Assembly (NCBI RefSeq): GCF_047302405.1
Contig: NZ_CP154853.1
Location: forward strand, 2,852,001 to 2,916,000
Source: Alkalihalobacillus sp047302405
GTDB taxonomy: Bacteria > Bacillota > Bacilli > Bacillales > Bacillaceae_D
Direction: 5' to 3'
Length of the DNA stretch: 64,000 nucleotides
Part shown: positions 35,131-43,602 of the stretch, in pieces
Layout of the letters: the number at the start of each line of letters is the position of its first letter
Numbering within the stretch: the stretch's first letter is position 1
Made by a program: the position numbers and the translations under genes
Notes under the pieces: model-generated
The model's input: the letters and a program-made list of their open reading frames with translations, nothing else
Told to the model about the DNA's origin: nothing
Database searches by the model: none

Positions 35131-35329
35131 TGCAAGGCCTCTTTTTCATAAAAAAAACGATTGAGTCTAGCTCACTCGCTCCACTTTCATTCATTTCTCT
35201 CCCAAATAATAGATATAAAAAGACTGGCCAAACCAAGACAAAAACACCAGAAAATGAGACCGCACCGACATAAAAAAATAAAGGAAAAAAGAGGAGCCAT
35301 TTCTTTAGAAAAGTTGACTCAACTCTCAT
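35102..35329 (-). pseudogene. Truncated paralogue of the DUF4129-like membrane protein
   Basis: The first 43 residues (FLKKWLLFFPLFFYVGAVSF, VWPVFLYLLFG) closely follow the start of the next gene (LFFRKWAKSLLELLVFFPLLLYIGIVAYS, WFIIVYLIFG). After GREMNESG the similarity stops and the frame runs antisense into the end of the Lrp gene. A ribosome site AAGGGGG precedes the ATG. It looks like the stump of a duplicated gene; a real short membrane peptide cannot be excluded. Confidence 0.45.
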
Positions 35330-35366
35330 TCCCCCTTCACTTGTTCGAAAAAGTCATCTATTTATT

Positions 35367-36695
35367 TTATTTTTGAGCTTGTGTACTTATCTCATCAATC
35401 CATTTTTTTATCTGTTCAACATCTTTATCTTTTATTGAAATAGAATCTAGACCATACCTCGCTAGATTGTAACGATCATTCATTAAATGAAATTCCTTTT
35501 TAGACGTCCGTTTCTCTCTTTCTAACAAAAGCAATAGCTCATGTGCTGTGTCACTTTTATGAATAGAAAAACCATTTAGCTTTTCTTTTTTCATCAACTG
35601 TCTAAATAGAAAACGGACCTTCTCTTGATTCGTTTCGAAATCGTCAATGGTTAGCTTTCGCGATAGCTTCGTTTGGAACCATTCTTTTGTTCTTTTCTGC
35701 CATCGCTTACGTAAATCACTTAATGTCATAAGCTTTTCTTTTTCATCAACAAAAGCTTCCTCATCTTTTTGTTTGGAATTTGAAAAGAAACCATTGATTC
35801 CTTTTTGGAGCCAGCTTACGAAACGCTTAGACTTACTCAACATTAAAATAACAAAGAAAAGGACCGTGACAAAAATGAAGAAGAGCACAAACGCATTAAC
35901 CCAAAGGACACTACCTTCTACTTCACTATTCCCACCAAGGTCTATCAATGATAATTCGTCTTCTTCAAAAGCGGGCGGGACAAAATCTGACTCTCCAGAG
36001 AAATCAGGGGAAATAAGTGTAATCAGATAAACAAATCCGCTCCATAAAAAACGAATCGTTTCCTGAATATAACGTCCACCAACAACAAATAAAAGAAAGG
36101 CAATAAAACCGATTAAATAAAGTCGATTTTGTCTTTTCGTCCCTTTACTTAAAAATGGGTTTACCCGATTCACTAACGTTGCTTCTTTTAAATGCCTAGT
36201 ATTCGTATAAAATAAAGTGATAACGACGTAAAAAACACCTACTCCATTCAGAATAGCTTCATAGGGCATTAAGACCATATACATTCGGAAAAAGAAATAC
36301 GCAAAAAAGTAGCCAAGCAACCCATACCACATTAATCGAACCGGTACTAAATCTTCTATATAATGACGGCTATAATAGAAAGCCCTCATACTAACTGCCA
36401 CCAAAAAAATAAAAACGAGCGATAATGATGGTCCACTTGCCGGCAACAACAGGAACGCAATAAAAAAAACAAGCACAAACGCAACTAACACTCGTGACCA
36501 TCGTTGCTTTAATTGAAGCCGTTTCCCTATGAATAAACTGAGTCCAAATATGAGATAAACGATGATGAACCAGACCCAAATGACTTGCTCCGAATAAGCA
36601 ACAATCCCTATGTACAAGAGCAATGGAAAAAAAACAAGCAGCTCTAATAATGATTTAGCCCATTTTCTAAAAAATAACCCTACATCCAACTTCAC
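35367..36695 (-). CDS. Membrane protein with C-terminal DUF4129-like domain
   Basis: 442 residues. Six hydrophobic segments in residues 15-220, an outside loop, one more segment (LWVNAFVLFFIFVTVLFFVILML, about 265-290), and a cytoplasmic tail whose end (VRFLFRQLMKKEKLNG.. HELLLLLEREKRTS..YNLARYGLDSIS) matches DUF4129. In the usual MoxR-DUF58 clusters the third protein also carries a transglutaminase-like domain between the last segments; none is seen here. GTG start with AGGAG at good spacing, 10 bases after the DUF58 gene. Probable partner of that system in the membrane. Confidence 0.78.
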   Translation of the reverse strand: MKLDVGLFFRKWAKSLLELLVFFPLLLYIGIVAYSEQVIWVWFIIVYLIFGLSLFIGKRLQLKQRWSRVLVAFVLVFFIAFLLLPASGPSLSLVFIFLVAVSMRAFYYSRHYIEDLVPVRLMWYGLLGYFFAYFFFRMYMVLMPYEAILNGVGVFYVVITLFYTNTRHLKEATLVNRVNPFLSKGTKRQNRLYLIGFIAFLLFVVGGRYIQETIRFLWSGFVYLITLISPDFSGESDFVPPAFEEDELSLIDLGGNSEVEGSVLWVNAFVLFFIFVTVLFFVILMLSKSKRFVSWLQKGINGFFSNSKQKDEEAFVDEKEKLMTLSDLRKRWQKRTKEWFQTKLSRKLTIDDFETNQEKVRFLFRQLMKKEKLNGFSIHKSDTAHELLLLLEREKRTSKKEFHLMNDRYNLARYGLDSISIKDKDVEQIKKWIDEISTQAQK

Positions 36696-36705
36696 TCACC
36701 AACTC

Positions 36706-37812
36706 CTATGCTTGCTTTTTGTTTCCCACATCTTTTAACCAAATGATTTCAACGGAATTTCCTAATCTCTTAAGTTTTTCGATTTGTTTTTTCATTTCCA
36801 CATCGACCATTTCTGTTATGATAAAAATATCTCTTCCGGACTGTCTTGTCTCAATATCTTGCTGCAAAAACTGCACAAACGAAATACTTTTCGTTACATG
36901 CAGCTTCGCTAACTTTTCATAGATCGCATGTAATTGAGCCTTACTAGCCTTTGGTGTCATCCGAATCGGTTGCTTAAAATTGGTGATTTTTTGTTCCGTA
37001 TCCAATGTATAAGAATTACAGCCAAATCCTGTTTCAATCCCGTTTTTTATCGTATATGTAGCCATAGTAGCCGCATAAGATATCGCCATTTCCATTAAAT
37101 CTTCATATTGCTCTCGAGACCAATTCTGATAGTTTTGATCAAAATTAATATAAATCATTAGATGATAATCAGCCGTGTAATCCTTTTTATTGACCTGCAA
37201 GTCACCGGTACGAACAGAGGCATTCCAATTGACACTTTTTAACGTATCGTTTGGACCATACGGACGAACCCCCGCATTCACAAACGGGTCCTCTTGAATC
37301 CATCGTCTTACAATCGTATCCCCTTGCCAGCTTTTAGATGGTAACGGCAACTCTTTTATAGTTAAAAGCTTCGGATAAACGAGCATTTCACATTCAACTT
37401 TTCGTGTCTCAAATGGTTGCACAAAACCAAACAGATCGCCACTCGTCATTGTGACAGATTTCAGCGGATAATAACCTCTTTTCGTACATTCAATCAGATG
37501 ACGTCTTTTCACCTTTTGGTACGGTGCTAACGTAAATAAACTTCGATGGTAGGCTTCTCCTACAATCGAAAGGTTTTCCTGTGACTTAAACCTTAAACTT
37601 TTATCCATTCTCGATTCCAAGCGAATCCACGGTAAAGGTAAAAGCTTTCGGTTGACAATAATTTCAGTCATTTCCGTTTTTTCACCAGCAAAAACCGCTC
37701 GATCATTCATATAGCGTTCGTACTCAACATCGTTTAATGCCCATTTTTGGTAACAAGACATCTGAATAAAAACGAGCAATGCTGTAATCGTCACTAATGC
37801 AGCAACCGCCAT
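36706..37812 (-). CDS. DUF58 domain protein
   Basis: 368 residues. An N-terminal hydrophobic helix (AALVTITALLVFIQM) is followed by a beta-rich region and the DUF58 domain with its signature VRPYGPNDTLKSVNWNASVRTGDLQVNKK (about residues 175-205) and a VWA-like fold in the C-terminal half. DUF58 proteins work with MoxR AAA+ ATPases, often for maturation of surface or metal-binding enzymes; the client here is unknown. ATG 13 bases after AAAGGAG and one base past the moxR stop. Confidence 0.88.
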   Translation of the reverse strand: MAVAALVTITALLVFIQMSCYQKWALNDVEYERYMNDRAVFAGEKTEMTEIIVNRKLLPLPWIRLESRMDKSLRFKSQENLSIVGEAYHRSLFTLAPYQKVKRRHLIECTKRGYYPLKSVTMTSGDLFGFVQPFETRKVECEMLVYPKLLTIKELPLPSKSWQGDTIVRRWIQEDPFVNAGVRPYGPNDTLKSVNWNASVRTGDLQVNKKDYTADYHLMIYINFDQNYQNWSREQYEDLMEMAISYAATMATYTIKNGIETGFGCNSYTLDTEQKITNFKQPIRMTPKASKAQLHAIYEKLAKLHVTKSISFVQFLQQDIETRQSGRDIFIITEMVDVEMKKQIEKLKRLGNSVEIIWLKDVGNKKQA

Positions 37813-37813
37813 T

Positions 37814-38785
37814 TTATCTGTTCGCTCCTTTTTGTAACAATTCTTTCTCTAGTGGAACTTCAACATCAGTAAGGATTTTTTCGTTTAATTCATCATGCAA
37901 GGAAGCTTCTTGATACAACTGTTTGGAAACAATTCTGTGACTTAGGACCGGTTTACAAAGTTTCTTAATATCATCTGGCTCAACATAATCACGCCCTTGC
38001 AAAATCGCATAAACTTGCACCGCTTTAAGTAGGGCTTGACTACCACGTGGACTTACTCCAAGCTCAATATCTGGATGGTTTCTCGTTTTTTCCACAATTT
38101 CCATTATGTATGATAATAACTCATCACTGACATAAACATCTGAGTAAATGTCCTGTGCTTTAATGATATCCTCTTGACTAGCAACCGCTTGTAAACTATC
38201 TAAAGGGTTCGATTCTTTAAAACGTTTTAAAATGGAAATGCCATCTTCTTTTGAAGGATAGCCCATCGATATTTTGAGCAAAAATCGATCAAGCTGTGCT
38301 TCTGGTAACGGAAACGTCCCTTGACTCTCGACTGGGTTTTGGGTAGCAATCACCATAAATGGACGATTTAATGGATGCGTCTCTCCATCAATCGTCACTT
38401 GTCTCTCTTCCATACACTCAAGTAAACTAGATTGAGTTCTTGGCGTCGCTCGATTAATTTCATCAGCAAGTAGTAAATTCGTAAATAGCGGCCCAGCTCT
38501 AAACTCAAATTCACCTGACTTTTGATTAAAAAATTGAATTCCTGTTAAATCGGTCGGCAATAAATCCGGCGTAAACTGAATTCTTTTAAACTGAACCCCT
38601 AACGACCTAGAAATCGCTTTGGCTAACAAAGTCTTCCCCGTGCCTGGTACATCATCCAATAACACATGGCTTGATGAAAATAATCCAACTAACAATAAGT
38701 CAAGGACCTCATCCTTACCCACAATTACTTTTTGAACATTTTCTTTTAATGATTGAGCTAATGTTTGAATGTCATTCATTTTCAC
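37814..38785 (-). CDS. MoxR-type AAA+ ATPase
   Basis: 323 residues. AAA_3 ATPase with Walker A DDVPGTGKTLLAKA (about 44-57), Walker B LLLADEINRATPRTQSSLLECMEE (about 106-128), sensor VIATQNPVESQGTFPLPEAQLDRF, and the C-terminal lid with RGSQALLKA. MoxR ATPases act as chaperones for complex assembly together with VWA/DUF58 partners. First gene of the three-gene operon. GTG start about 10 bases from AAAGGGG. Confidence 0.92.
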   Translation of the reverse strand: MKMNDIQTLAQSLKENVQKVIVGKDEVLDLLLVGLFSSSHVLLDDVPGTGKTLLAKAISRSLGVQFKRIQFTPDLLPTDLTGIQFFNQKSGEFEFRAGPLFTNLLLADEINRATPRTQSSLLECMEERQVTIDGETHPLNRPFMVIATQNPVESQGTFPLPEAQLDRFLLKISMGYPSKEDGISILKRFKESNPLDSLQAVASQEDIIKAQDIYSDVYVSDELLSYIMEIVEKTRNHPDIELGVSPRGSQALLKAVQVYAILQGRDYVEPDDIKKLCKPVLSHRIVSKQLYQEASLHDELNEKILTDVEVPLEKELLQKGANR

Positions 38786-38935
38786 AATATACGAACCCCT
38801 TTAATCTGATGATTTTCTTAGAAGCACTGTAAGCTTTTTTTCCTCTTCCAACAAAGCAGTACTACCAACTACCTATTTAGACAAAAATATCCTTTTTCCT
38901 TCATAAAAAGTAAAATTGATGGAAGTGATGAGGAT

Positions 38936-38988
38936 TTCAAAAAAAGAGAGTAACCTAATTATATTGTAAAATAACTAGGCTACCCTCG
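38936..38988 (-). terminator. Terminator
   Basis: GAGAGTAACCTAATTAT pairs with ATAACTAGGCTACCCTC with a few mismatches; T-run on the minus strand. Ends the GGT gene. Confidence 0.75.
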
Positions 38989-39034
38989 AACTTAATAACT
39001 TAAAATGAGCAGATATTTAATTTGTTTTCATCAA

Positions 39035-40654
39035 CTACCATGCGGCAATACAGCCGTCCGTTCGCGACTCCGTTCCCCCTTGCAAAACACCTGATTCCTG
39101 ATCACGCCAAATGATTTGTCCTCTGCCAAAAGGAGCTTCGTCAACTGTCATTTGGATGTGATGACCTAAACGATTTAACTGTTTCGCTATATCTGCTGGG
39201 AATGACTGCTCCAAAAAGACCACCTTATCCTTTTGCCACATCCATCGTGGTGCATCCAAAGCGGCCTGTGGATTAAGTTTAAAATCAATCGAATTCATTA
39301 TGACCTGTACATGACCTTGTGGTTGCATAAATTCGCCCATCACACCAAAGGGACCAACTGCTTGATCATCTTTTGTTAAGAAGCCAGGAATAATCGTATG
39401 ATACGTCCGTTTTCCAGGTCTTAACGCATTATCATGGTCTTTGTTTAGTGAGAAGTTATGCCCCCGGTTTTGCATCGCAATTCCTGTCCCTGGAACCACC
39501 ACTCCAGAGCCAAAGCCATTGTAATTACTTTGGATAAACGAAACCATATTTCCATCAGCATCAGCTGTTGCAATATAAACCGTTCCCCCACCAAGTGGTT
39601 GACCTGGTTTTGGTATAAGAGCTTTTTCACCGATTAATTCTCTTCTTTTAGAAATATATTCTTCTGATAGAAGCTGCTCTGGAGTTACCTTCATTTCTTT
39701 TGGATCGGTAATATAGGTCATACCATCAACAAACGCTAGTTTCATTGCTTCAATTTGTTTATGATAGGTTTCAACATGGTTTCTTTCATTAAAAGTGTAC
39801 CCTTCTAATATTTTGAGCGTCTCTAAAGCGACAAGCCCTTGACCGTTCGGTGGAATTTCCCAAACGCGATAACCACGGTAATCAATCGAAATTGGATTAA
39901 CCCACTCTGGCTGATAGGCTTCTAAGTCCTCTCTTCTTAAAAAACCACCATATTCTTGAAAGTGATGACTAATTTTATCAGCTAAGGAACCGGTATAAAA
40001 CGATTCGGCCTCCGTCTTAGCTAGTTCTTTTAATGTAGCAGCCTGTTCAGGAGATCGCCATATGTCGCCCGCTTTTGGAGGCTGACCGTTTGGAGCAAAA
40101 GTTAAAAACCACGGTTTAAACACTTGATCCGTTAAAACCGTTTGATAAAGTTCAAAGGCTTTTTGCCAATTTTTCGCTAAGGTAGGTGATACGGGGTAAC
40201 CATTTTCAGCATAATCAATCGCAGGTTCTAACAGGTTAGCAAATGGGAGCTTTCCAAACCTCCTCGATAACTCTGCCCATGCACGTGGACTTCCTGGAAC
40301 CGTCACTGGAATCATGCCATACCGCGGCATCTCATCTACATGTCCAGCTTGATTGACCGCTTCTATCGAGAGCCCTTTTGGTGCTTGTCCACTCCCATTT
40401 AAACCATAAAGTTCACTGTTGACCCAGACGAGAGCAAAACAATCGGAGCCAATTCCATTTGAAGTCGGCTCAACAACAGTTAAACAAGCTGCCGTTGCTA
40501 TCGCAGCATCGATCGCATTTCCACCTTGTTTGAGCATATCTAATCCAGCTTGTGCTGCTAATGGCTGTGAGGTCGCCACCATCCCCTTTTTAGCAAAAGT
40601 AACATTTCTTTTAGACGAATATGGATAATGATGTGCGTCATTATGTATTGGCAT
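39035..40654 (-). CDS. ywrD: Gamma-glutamyltransferase family protein (YwrD-like)
   Basis: 539-residue Ntn-hydrolase of the gamma-glutamyltransferase family. The self-processing nucleophile is T358 in LGGGTVYIATADADGN; other family stretches are GGNAIDAAIATAACLTVVEPTSNGIG, and PPNGQGLVALETLKILEGY. There is no signal peptide, so it is cytoplasmic, as in YwrD. In B. subtilis ywrD lies beside ywrABC, and the same order is kept here except for the MoxR cluster in between. Real substrate not known; amide hydrolysis or acylase activity is also possible. ATG with GAGAGAAGGG. Confidence 0.88.
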   Translation of the reverse strand: MPIHNDAHHYPYSSKRNVTFAKKGMVATSQPLAAQAGLDMLKQGGNAIDAAIATAACLTVVEPTSNGIGSDCFALVWVNSELYGLNGSGQAPKGLSIEAVNQAGHVDEMPRYGMIPVTVPGSPRAWAELSRRFGKLPFANLLEPAIDYAENGYPVSPTLAKNWQKAFELYQTVLTDQVFKPWFLTFAPNGQPPKAGDIWRSPEQAATLKELAKTEAESFYTGSLADKISHHFQEYGGFLRREDLEAYQPEWVNPISIDYRGYRVWEIPPNGQGLVALETLKILEGYTFNERNHVETYHKQIEAMKLAFVDGMTYITDPKEMKVTPEQLLSEEYISKRRELIGEKALIPKPGQPLGGGTVYIATADADGNMVSFIQSNYNGFGSGVVVPGTGIAMQNRGHNFSLNKDHDNALRPGKRTYHTIIPGFLTKDDQAVGPFGVMGEFMQPQGHVQVIMNSIDFKLNPQAALDAPRWMWQKDKVVFLEQSFPADIAKQLNRLGHHIQMTVDEAPFGRGQIIWRDQESGVLQGGTESRTDGCIAAW

Positions 40655-40799
40655 AAAGGCGTCCCTTCTCTCTTATAATCTATGGTTACATCACTTATTT
40701 TTAATAATATTCAGTATAATCCAATATTTATATTGAGTCTAGCTTACACTATTTTATGACAGACTACCTCGATAGGCAGTGAATGAAGCCATTCGTCTT

Positions 40800-41036
40800 G
40801 CTTAGTTGGCTTTTATCTGCTTCATTGGTCGCGTATGATTCCCTTTGGCCTTTCCTATCAGCTTCTTCTGGCTTCATTGGCTTCCTATGATTCCCTTTGG
40901 CTATCCCGATTGGCTTCTTCCGACTTCATTGCCCCCTTATGATTCCCTTTGGCCTTCCCTATTAGCTTCTTCTGGCTTCATTGCCCCCTTATGATTCCCT
41001 TTGTCCTTTCCGATTAGCTTCTTCCGGCTTCATGCA
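40800..41036. repeat. 52-bp tandem repeat array 2 (4-5 copies)
   Basis: Units start at 40820, 40872, 40924, 40976 and, partly, 41028; every step is 52 bp. The unit begins CTTCATTGCCCCCTTATG then ATTCCCTTTGGCC, and ends AGCTTCTTCTGG. Its first 27 bases match array 1 (15005-15627) at 24 positions, in the same orientation, while the other half differs. Lies between the GGT and aldehyde dehydrogenase genes, next to a long hairpin. Bases 40655-40799 show nothing else. Confidence 0.95.
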
Positions 41037-41064
41037 CCTCTTAAAAAATCGCTCAACAACGCAA

Positions 41065-41131
41065 AAGCACCTCTCCCATTTCGCTCCTGCTTTCTAAAAA
41101 TAGAAAGCTAGAATTGAAGGAGAGGTGCTTC
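41065..41131. terminator. Long hairpin, probable terminator
   Basis: AAGCACCTCTCC pairs with GGAGAGGTGCTT across 67 bases, with an inner perfect hairpin GCTTTCTA/TAGAAAGC. T-run on the minus strand; about 120 bases past the aldehyde dehydrogenase stop. Confidence 0.7.
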
Positions 41132-41248
41132 TTGTATTCTATGAAACAGAATTGAAAACGTGAATGATTTAACTAACAGCACTAAATGAGAACACATCAT
41201 GCTCATAATATGAAGCAACAAATAACTAACTACTAATACTACAAATGT

Positions 41249-42616
41249 CTATTTCATTAATTTCTTTAAAACGGTAGTCGTTAATTTGTTTTGTTTATAC
41301 CTGACTGCTAGATCAAATTTAGTCGTTTGTTTCAAAATACTTTTTCGATGTGAAAATGCATTAAAGCTTTCATAGCCATGATAAGCTCCCATCCCACTTT
41401 CACCAACTCCACCAAATGGCAAATATGGGGTCGCTAAATGCATGACCGTATCATTCACACAACCGCCACCAAAAGAAAGACTTTCTAATACTTTTTGTTC
41501 GACCTCTTTATTTTCCGTAAATAAATAAAGAGCAAGTGGATTCGGTCGTTCTCTGACGATTGAAAAGACTTCATTTAAATTTTGATAAACAAAGACAGGC
41601 AAAATCGGACCAAAAATTTCCTCTTCCATTAAAGCCGAAGTCAACGAGACATTCTCCATAACAGTTGGTTCTATTTTCAATGAGCCTTCCTCATATTCAC
41701 CACCAATAATGACATCTCCCTCATCAAGAAATTTCACCAACCTCTTAAAATGTCTATCACTCACAATGCGTACATATTTACCTTTTTTCACTTTATCTTC
41801 TTTAAAACGTTTAATTTCCTTTTTTAACTCGGCAAGAAATTCTTCTTTCACCTCTTCATCAACTAACAAGTAATCGGGAGCGACACAAGTTTGACCAGCG
41901 TTTAAGAATTTACCAAAAACGATTCGTTTTGCAGCCAAGTCTAATTTTGCATCCTTATCAACAATAACCGGACTTTTCCCACCTAATTCAAGCGTTAATG
42001 GTGTTAAGTGTTTGGACGCAGCCTCCATGACCACTTTCCCCACGCCCACACTTCCTGTAAAAAAGATATAATCAAACGGTTCATCAAGTAAGGCTTGACT
42101 TTCTTCCACAGCTCCCTCTACGACATGAATAAACTCTTTCGGAAATGCAGAATTAATAACATTTGTAATCGCTCTTGATACATTAGGTGTCAATTCAGAA
42201 GGTTTAATAACTGCACAGTTTCCAGCCGCAATCGCCCCAATTAAAGGTGAAAAAGCTAATTGCACAGGATAATTCCATGGTGCAATAATTAACGCTACTC
42301 CATATGGTTCATGCTGAATAAACCCTTGAGACCCTACATGAGTAACGACCGTTTTCACCTTTTCCGGTTTAACCCAATCAGCAAGATGTTTTTTCATATG
42401 ATTAATTTCTTGATAGAGCATCGACATTTCTGTCAGAAAAGCTTCTTCTTTACTTTTGTTCAAGTCCTTTGCTAACGCATCAAAAAACAAGCGTTCATTT
42501 TCCTTTAAGACAACTTTTAACTTTTCAAGTTGTGCCAATCTAAAATCAAGCTTTTTCGTCTCTCCGTCATAAAAAAACTCTTTTTGTTTCATACGTAATT
42601 GTGCGAACAAGTGCAT
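41249..42616 (-). CDS. Aldehyde dehydrogenase, class 3 type
   Basis: About 455 residues, NAD(P)-dependent oxidation of aldehydes. Motifs: IIAPWNYPVQLAFSPLIGAIAAGNCAVIKPSE, FTGSVGVGKVV, the general base Glu in LTLELGGKSP, and the catalytic Cys in NAGQTCVAPDY. The short length and C-terminal PFGGVGESGMGAYHGYESFNAFSHRKS place it with ALDH3-like enzymes (YwdH type), which often have a membrane-facing helical tail; here the tail is basic. Start uncertain between ATG 42616 and TTG 42610 (AAAGGG spacing favours TTG). Fatty aldehydes are likely substrates by family. Confidence 0.92.
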   Translation of the reverse strand: MHLFAQLRMKQKEFFYDGETKKLDFRLAQLEKLKVVLKENERLFFDALAKDLNKSKEEAFLTEMSMLYQEINHMKKHLADWVKPEKVKTVVTHVGSQGFIQHEPYGVALIIAPWNYPVQLAFSPLIGAIAAGNCAVIKPSELTPNVSRAITNVINSAFPKEFIHVVEGAVEESQALLDEPFDYIFFTGSVGVGKVVMEAASKHLTPLTLELGGKSPVIVDKDAKLDLAAKRIVFGKFLNAGQTCVAPDYLLVDEEVKEEFLAELKKEIKRFKEDKVKKGKYVRIVSDRHFKRLVKFLDEGDVIIGGEYEEGSLKIEPTVMENVSLTSALMEEEIFGPILPVFVYQNLNEVFSIVRERPNPLALYLFTENKEVEQKVLESLSFGGGCVNDTVMHLATPYLPFGGVGESGMGAYHGYESFNAFSHRKSILKQTTKFDLAVRYKQNKLTTTVLKKLMK

Positions 42617-42642
42617 CACCCTTTCTCGATTGGTGTTCCGTT

Positions 42643-43272
42643 TTATTTTCTTCCATAATCGGCTTTAATTTCTCCCCAAGATTCCGTTTGCCACTTAATA
42701 ATTTGATTCTCATAACGGTTTTCATGTAACCATTTCTCTGCTCGTTCTACTAGTTCCCAAATATAAGCGGTCTCCTTATTACGAACTAATGTCGCATTGG
42801 CCTTTTTTTGCTTAACCCATTTCATACCTGTAACGGAATCCGAATAAATCGGCTTAGTGCTCCCTTGTTCTTTTAAATACGCGAGCCCATGCACAATCGC
42901 AAGAAATTCCCCCATATTATTTGTTCCAACTGGGATTTCCTCATGAGCAAATAAAACCTCACCCGTCTTTGTATCGACTCCCTTGTATTCAATAATACCA
43001 GGGTTCCCCCTACTCCCAACATCAACCGAGATGCTATCCCAAATGATTTCTGATGGATCTACTTTTGTCTTTGTCGATTTTTTTGTGCCACTTTTCTTAG
43101 CACTTGAAGAAGAAGGTCGATTCGCAAAAGCTTCCTTTGCTTCCTTTTCAGTCGGGAATGATTTAAAACGAGCCCCTTGAAAGCCCTTTACTTGCTTTTC
43201 ACATTCTGCCCATGTCGTAAAAATCCCTTTTTTTCTACCTTCCCAAACAACATAAAATTTACCTTTAGCCAA
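42643..43272 (-). CDS. rnhA: Ribonuclease H1 with N-terminal hybrid-binding domain
   Basis: 209 residues, removes RNA from RNA-DNA hybrids. N-terminal hybrid-binding (viroplasmin-like) domain: KFYVVWEGRKKGIFTTWAEC, residues 4-50. Then a Ser/Lys linker and the catalytic domain with the four acidic residues D84 (SVDVGSRG), E122 (NNMGEFLA), D145 (YSDS) and D205 (GEIKADYGRK). It closely resembles the structurally known B. halodurans enzyme. TTG start at 43272 after GAGGGTG fits that N-terminus; the frame extends further upstream without support. Confidence 0.94.
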   Translation of the reverse strand: MAKGKFYVVWEGRKKGIFTTWAECEKQVKGFQGARFKSFPTEKEAKEAFANRPSSSSAKKSGTKKSTKTKVDPSEIIWDSISVDVGSRGNPGIIEYKGVDTKTGEVLFAHEEIPVGTNNMGEFLAIVHGLAYLKEQGSTKPIYSDSVTGMKWVKQKKANATLVRNKETAYIWELVERAEKWLHENRYENQIIKWQTESWGEIKADYGRK

Positions 43273-43358
43273 AATGACACCCTCTTTTGTATAGAAATAA
43301 TGATTAATCAAATAGTAACAATGAATGTTATTTTATACAACGAAAGGAGCTAATCAAA

Positions 43359-43496
43359 TTGAAGAAACGAAATAGACAAAAGAATAAAGCCGAAACCAAT
43401 AATCAAACGCCTACAGAATCGATGTTTAACGAAGAAGTAGCAAGTGAAATAATCGATAACGGCCATAATAAAGCCAACAAGAAGAGAAAAAAATAA
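43359..43496 (+). CDS. Small basic protein, possibly spore-associated
   Basis: 45 residues from a TTG start, 10 bases after AAAGGAG: KKRNRQKNKAETNNQ, then ESMFNEEVASEII, and a Lys-rich end. The middle recalls the F-x-x-E-x-ASE pattern of gamma-type small acid-soluble spore proteins, but it is much shorter and more basic, so this is only a hint. A terminator follows. Divergent from the RNase H gene. Confidence 0.6.
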   Translation: MKKRNRQKNKAETNNQTPTESMFNEEVASEIIDNGHNKANKKRKK

Positions 43497-43510
43497 AAGT
43501 GGAATATGAA

Positions 43511-43547
43511 TGGCACTCCTATCATTTTCAAGTAGGAAGTGCCTTTT
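43511..43547 (+). terminator. Terminator
   Basis: GGCACTCCTA pairs with TAGGAAGTGCC (one mismatch), followed by TTTT. Confidence 0.8.
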
Positions 43548-43602
43548 GTATGTATGCTATTTATTAACTTCAACGCACCATTTTCTTTTTTGTTTGTATG
43601 CC

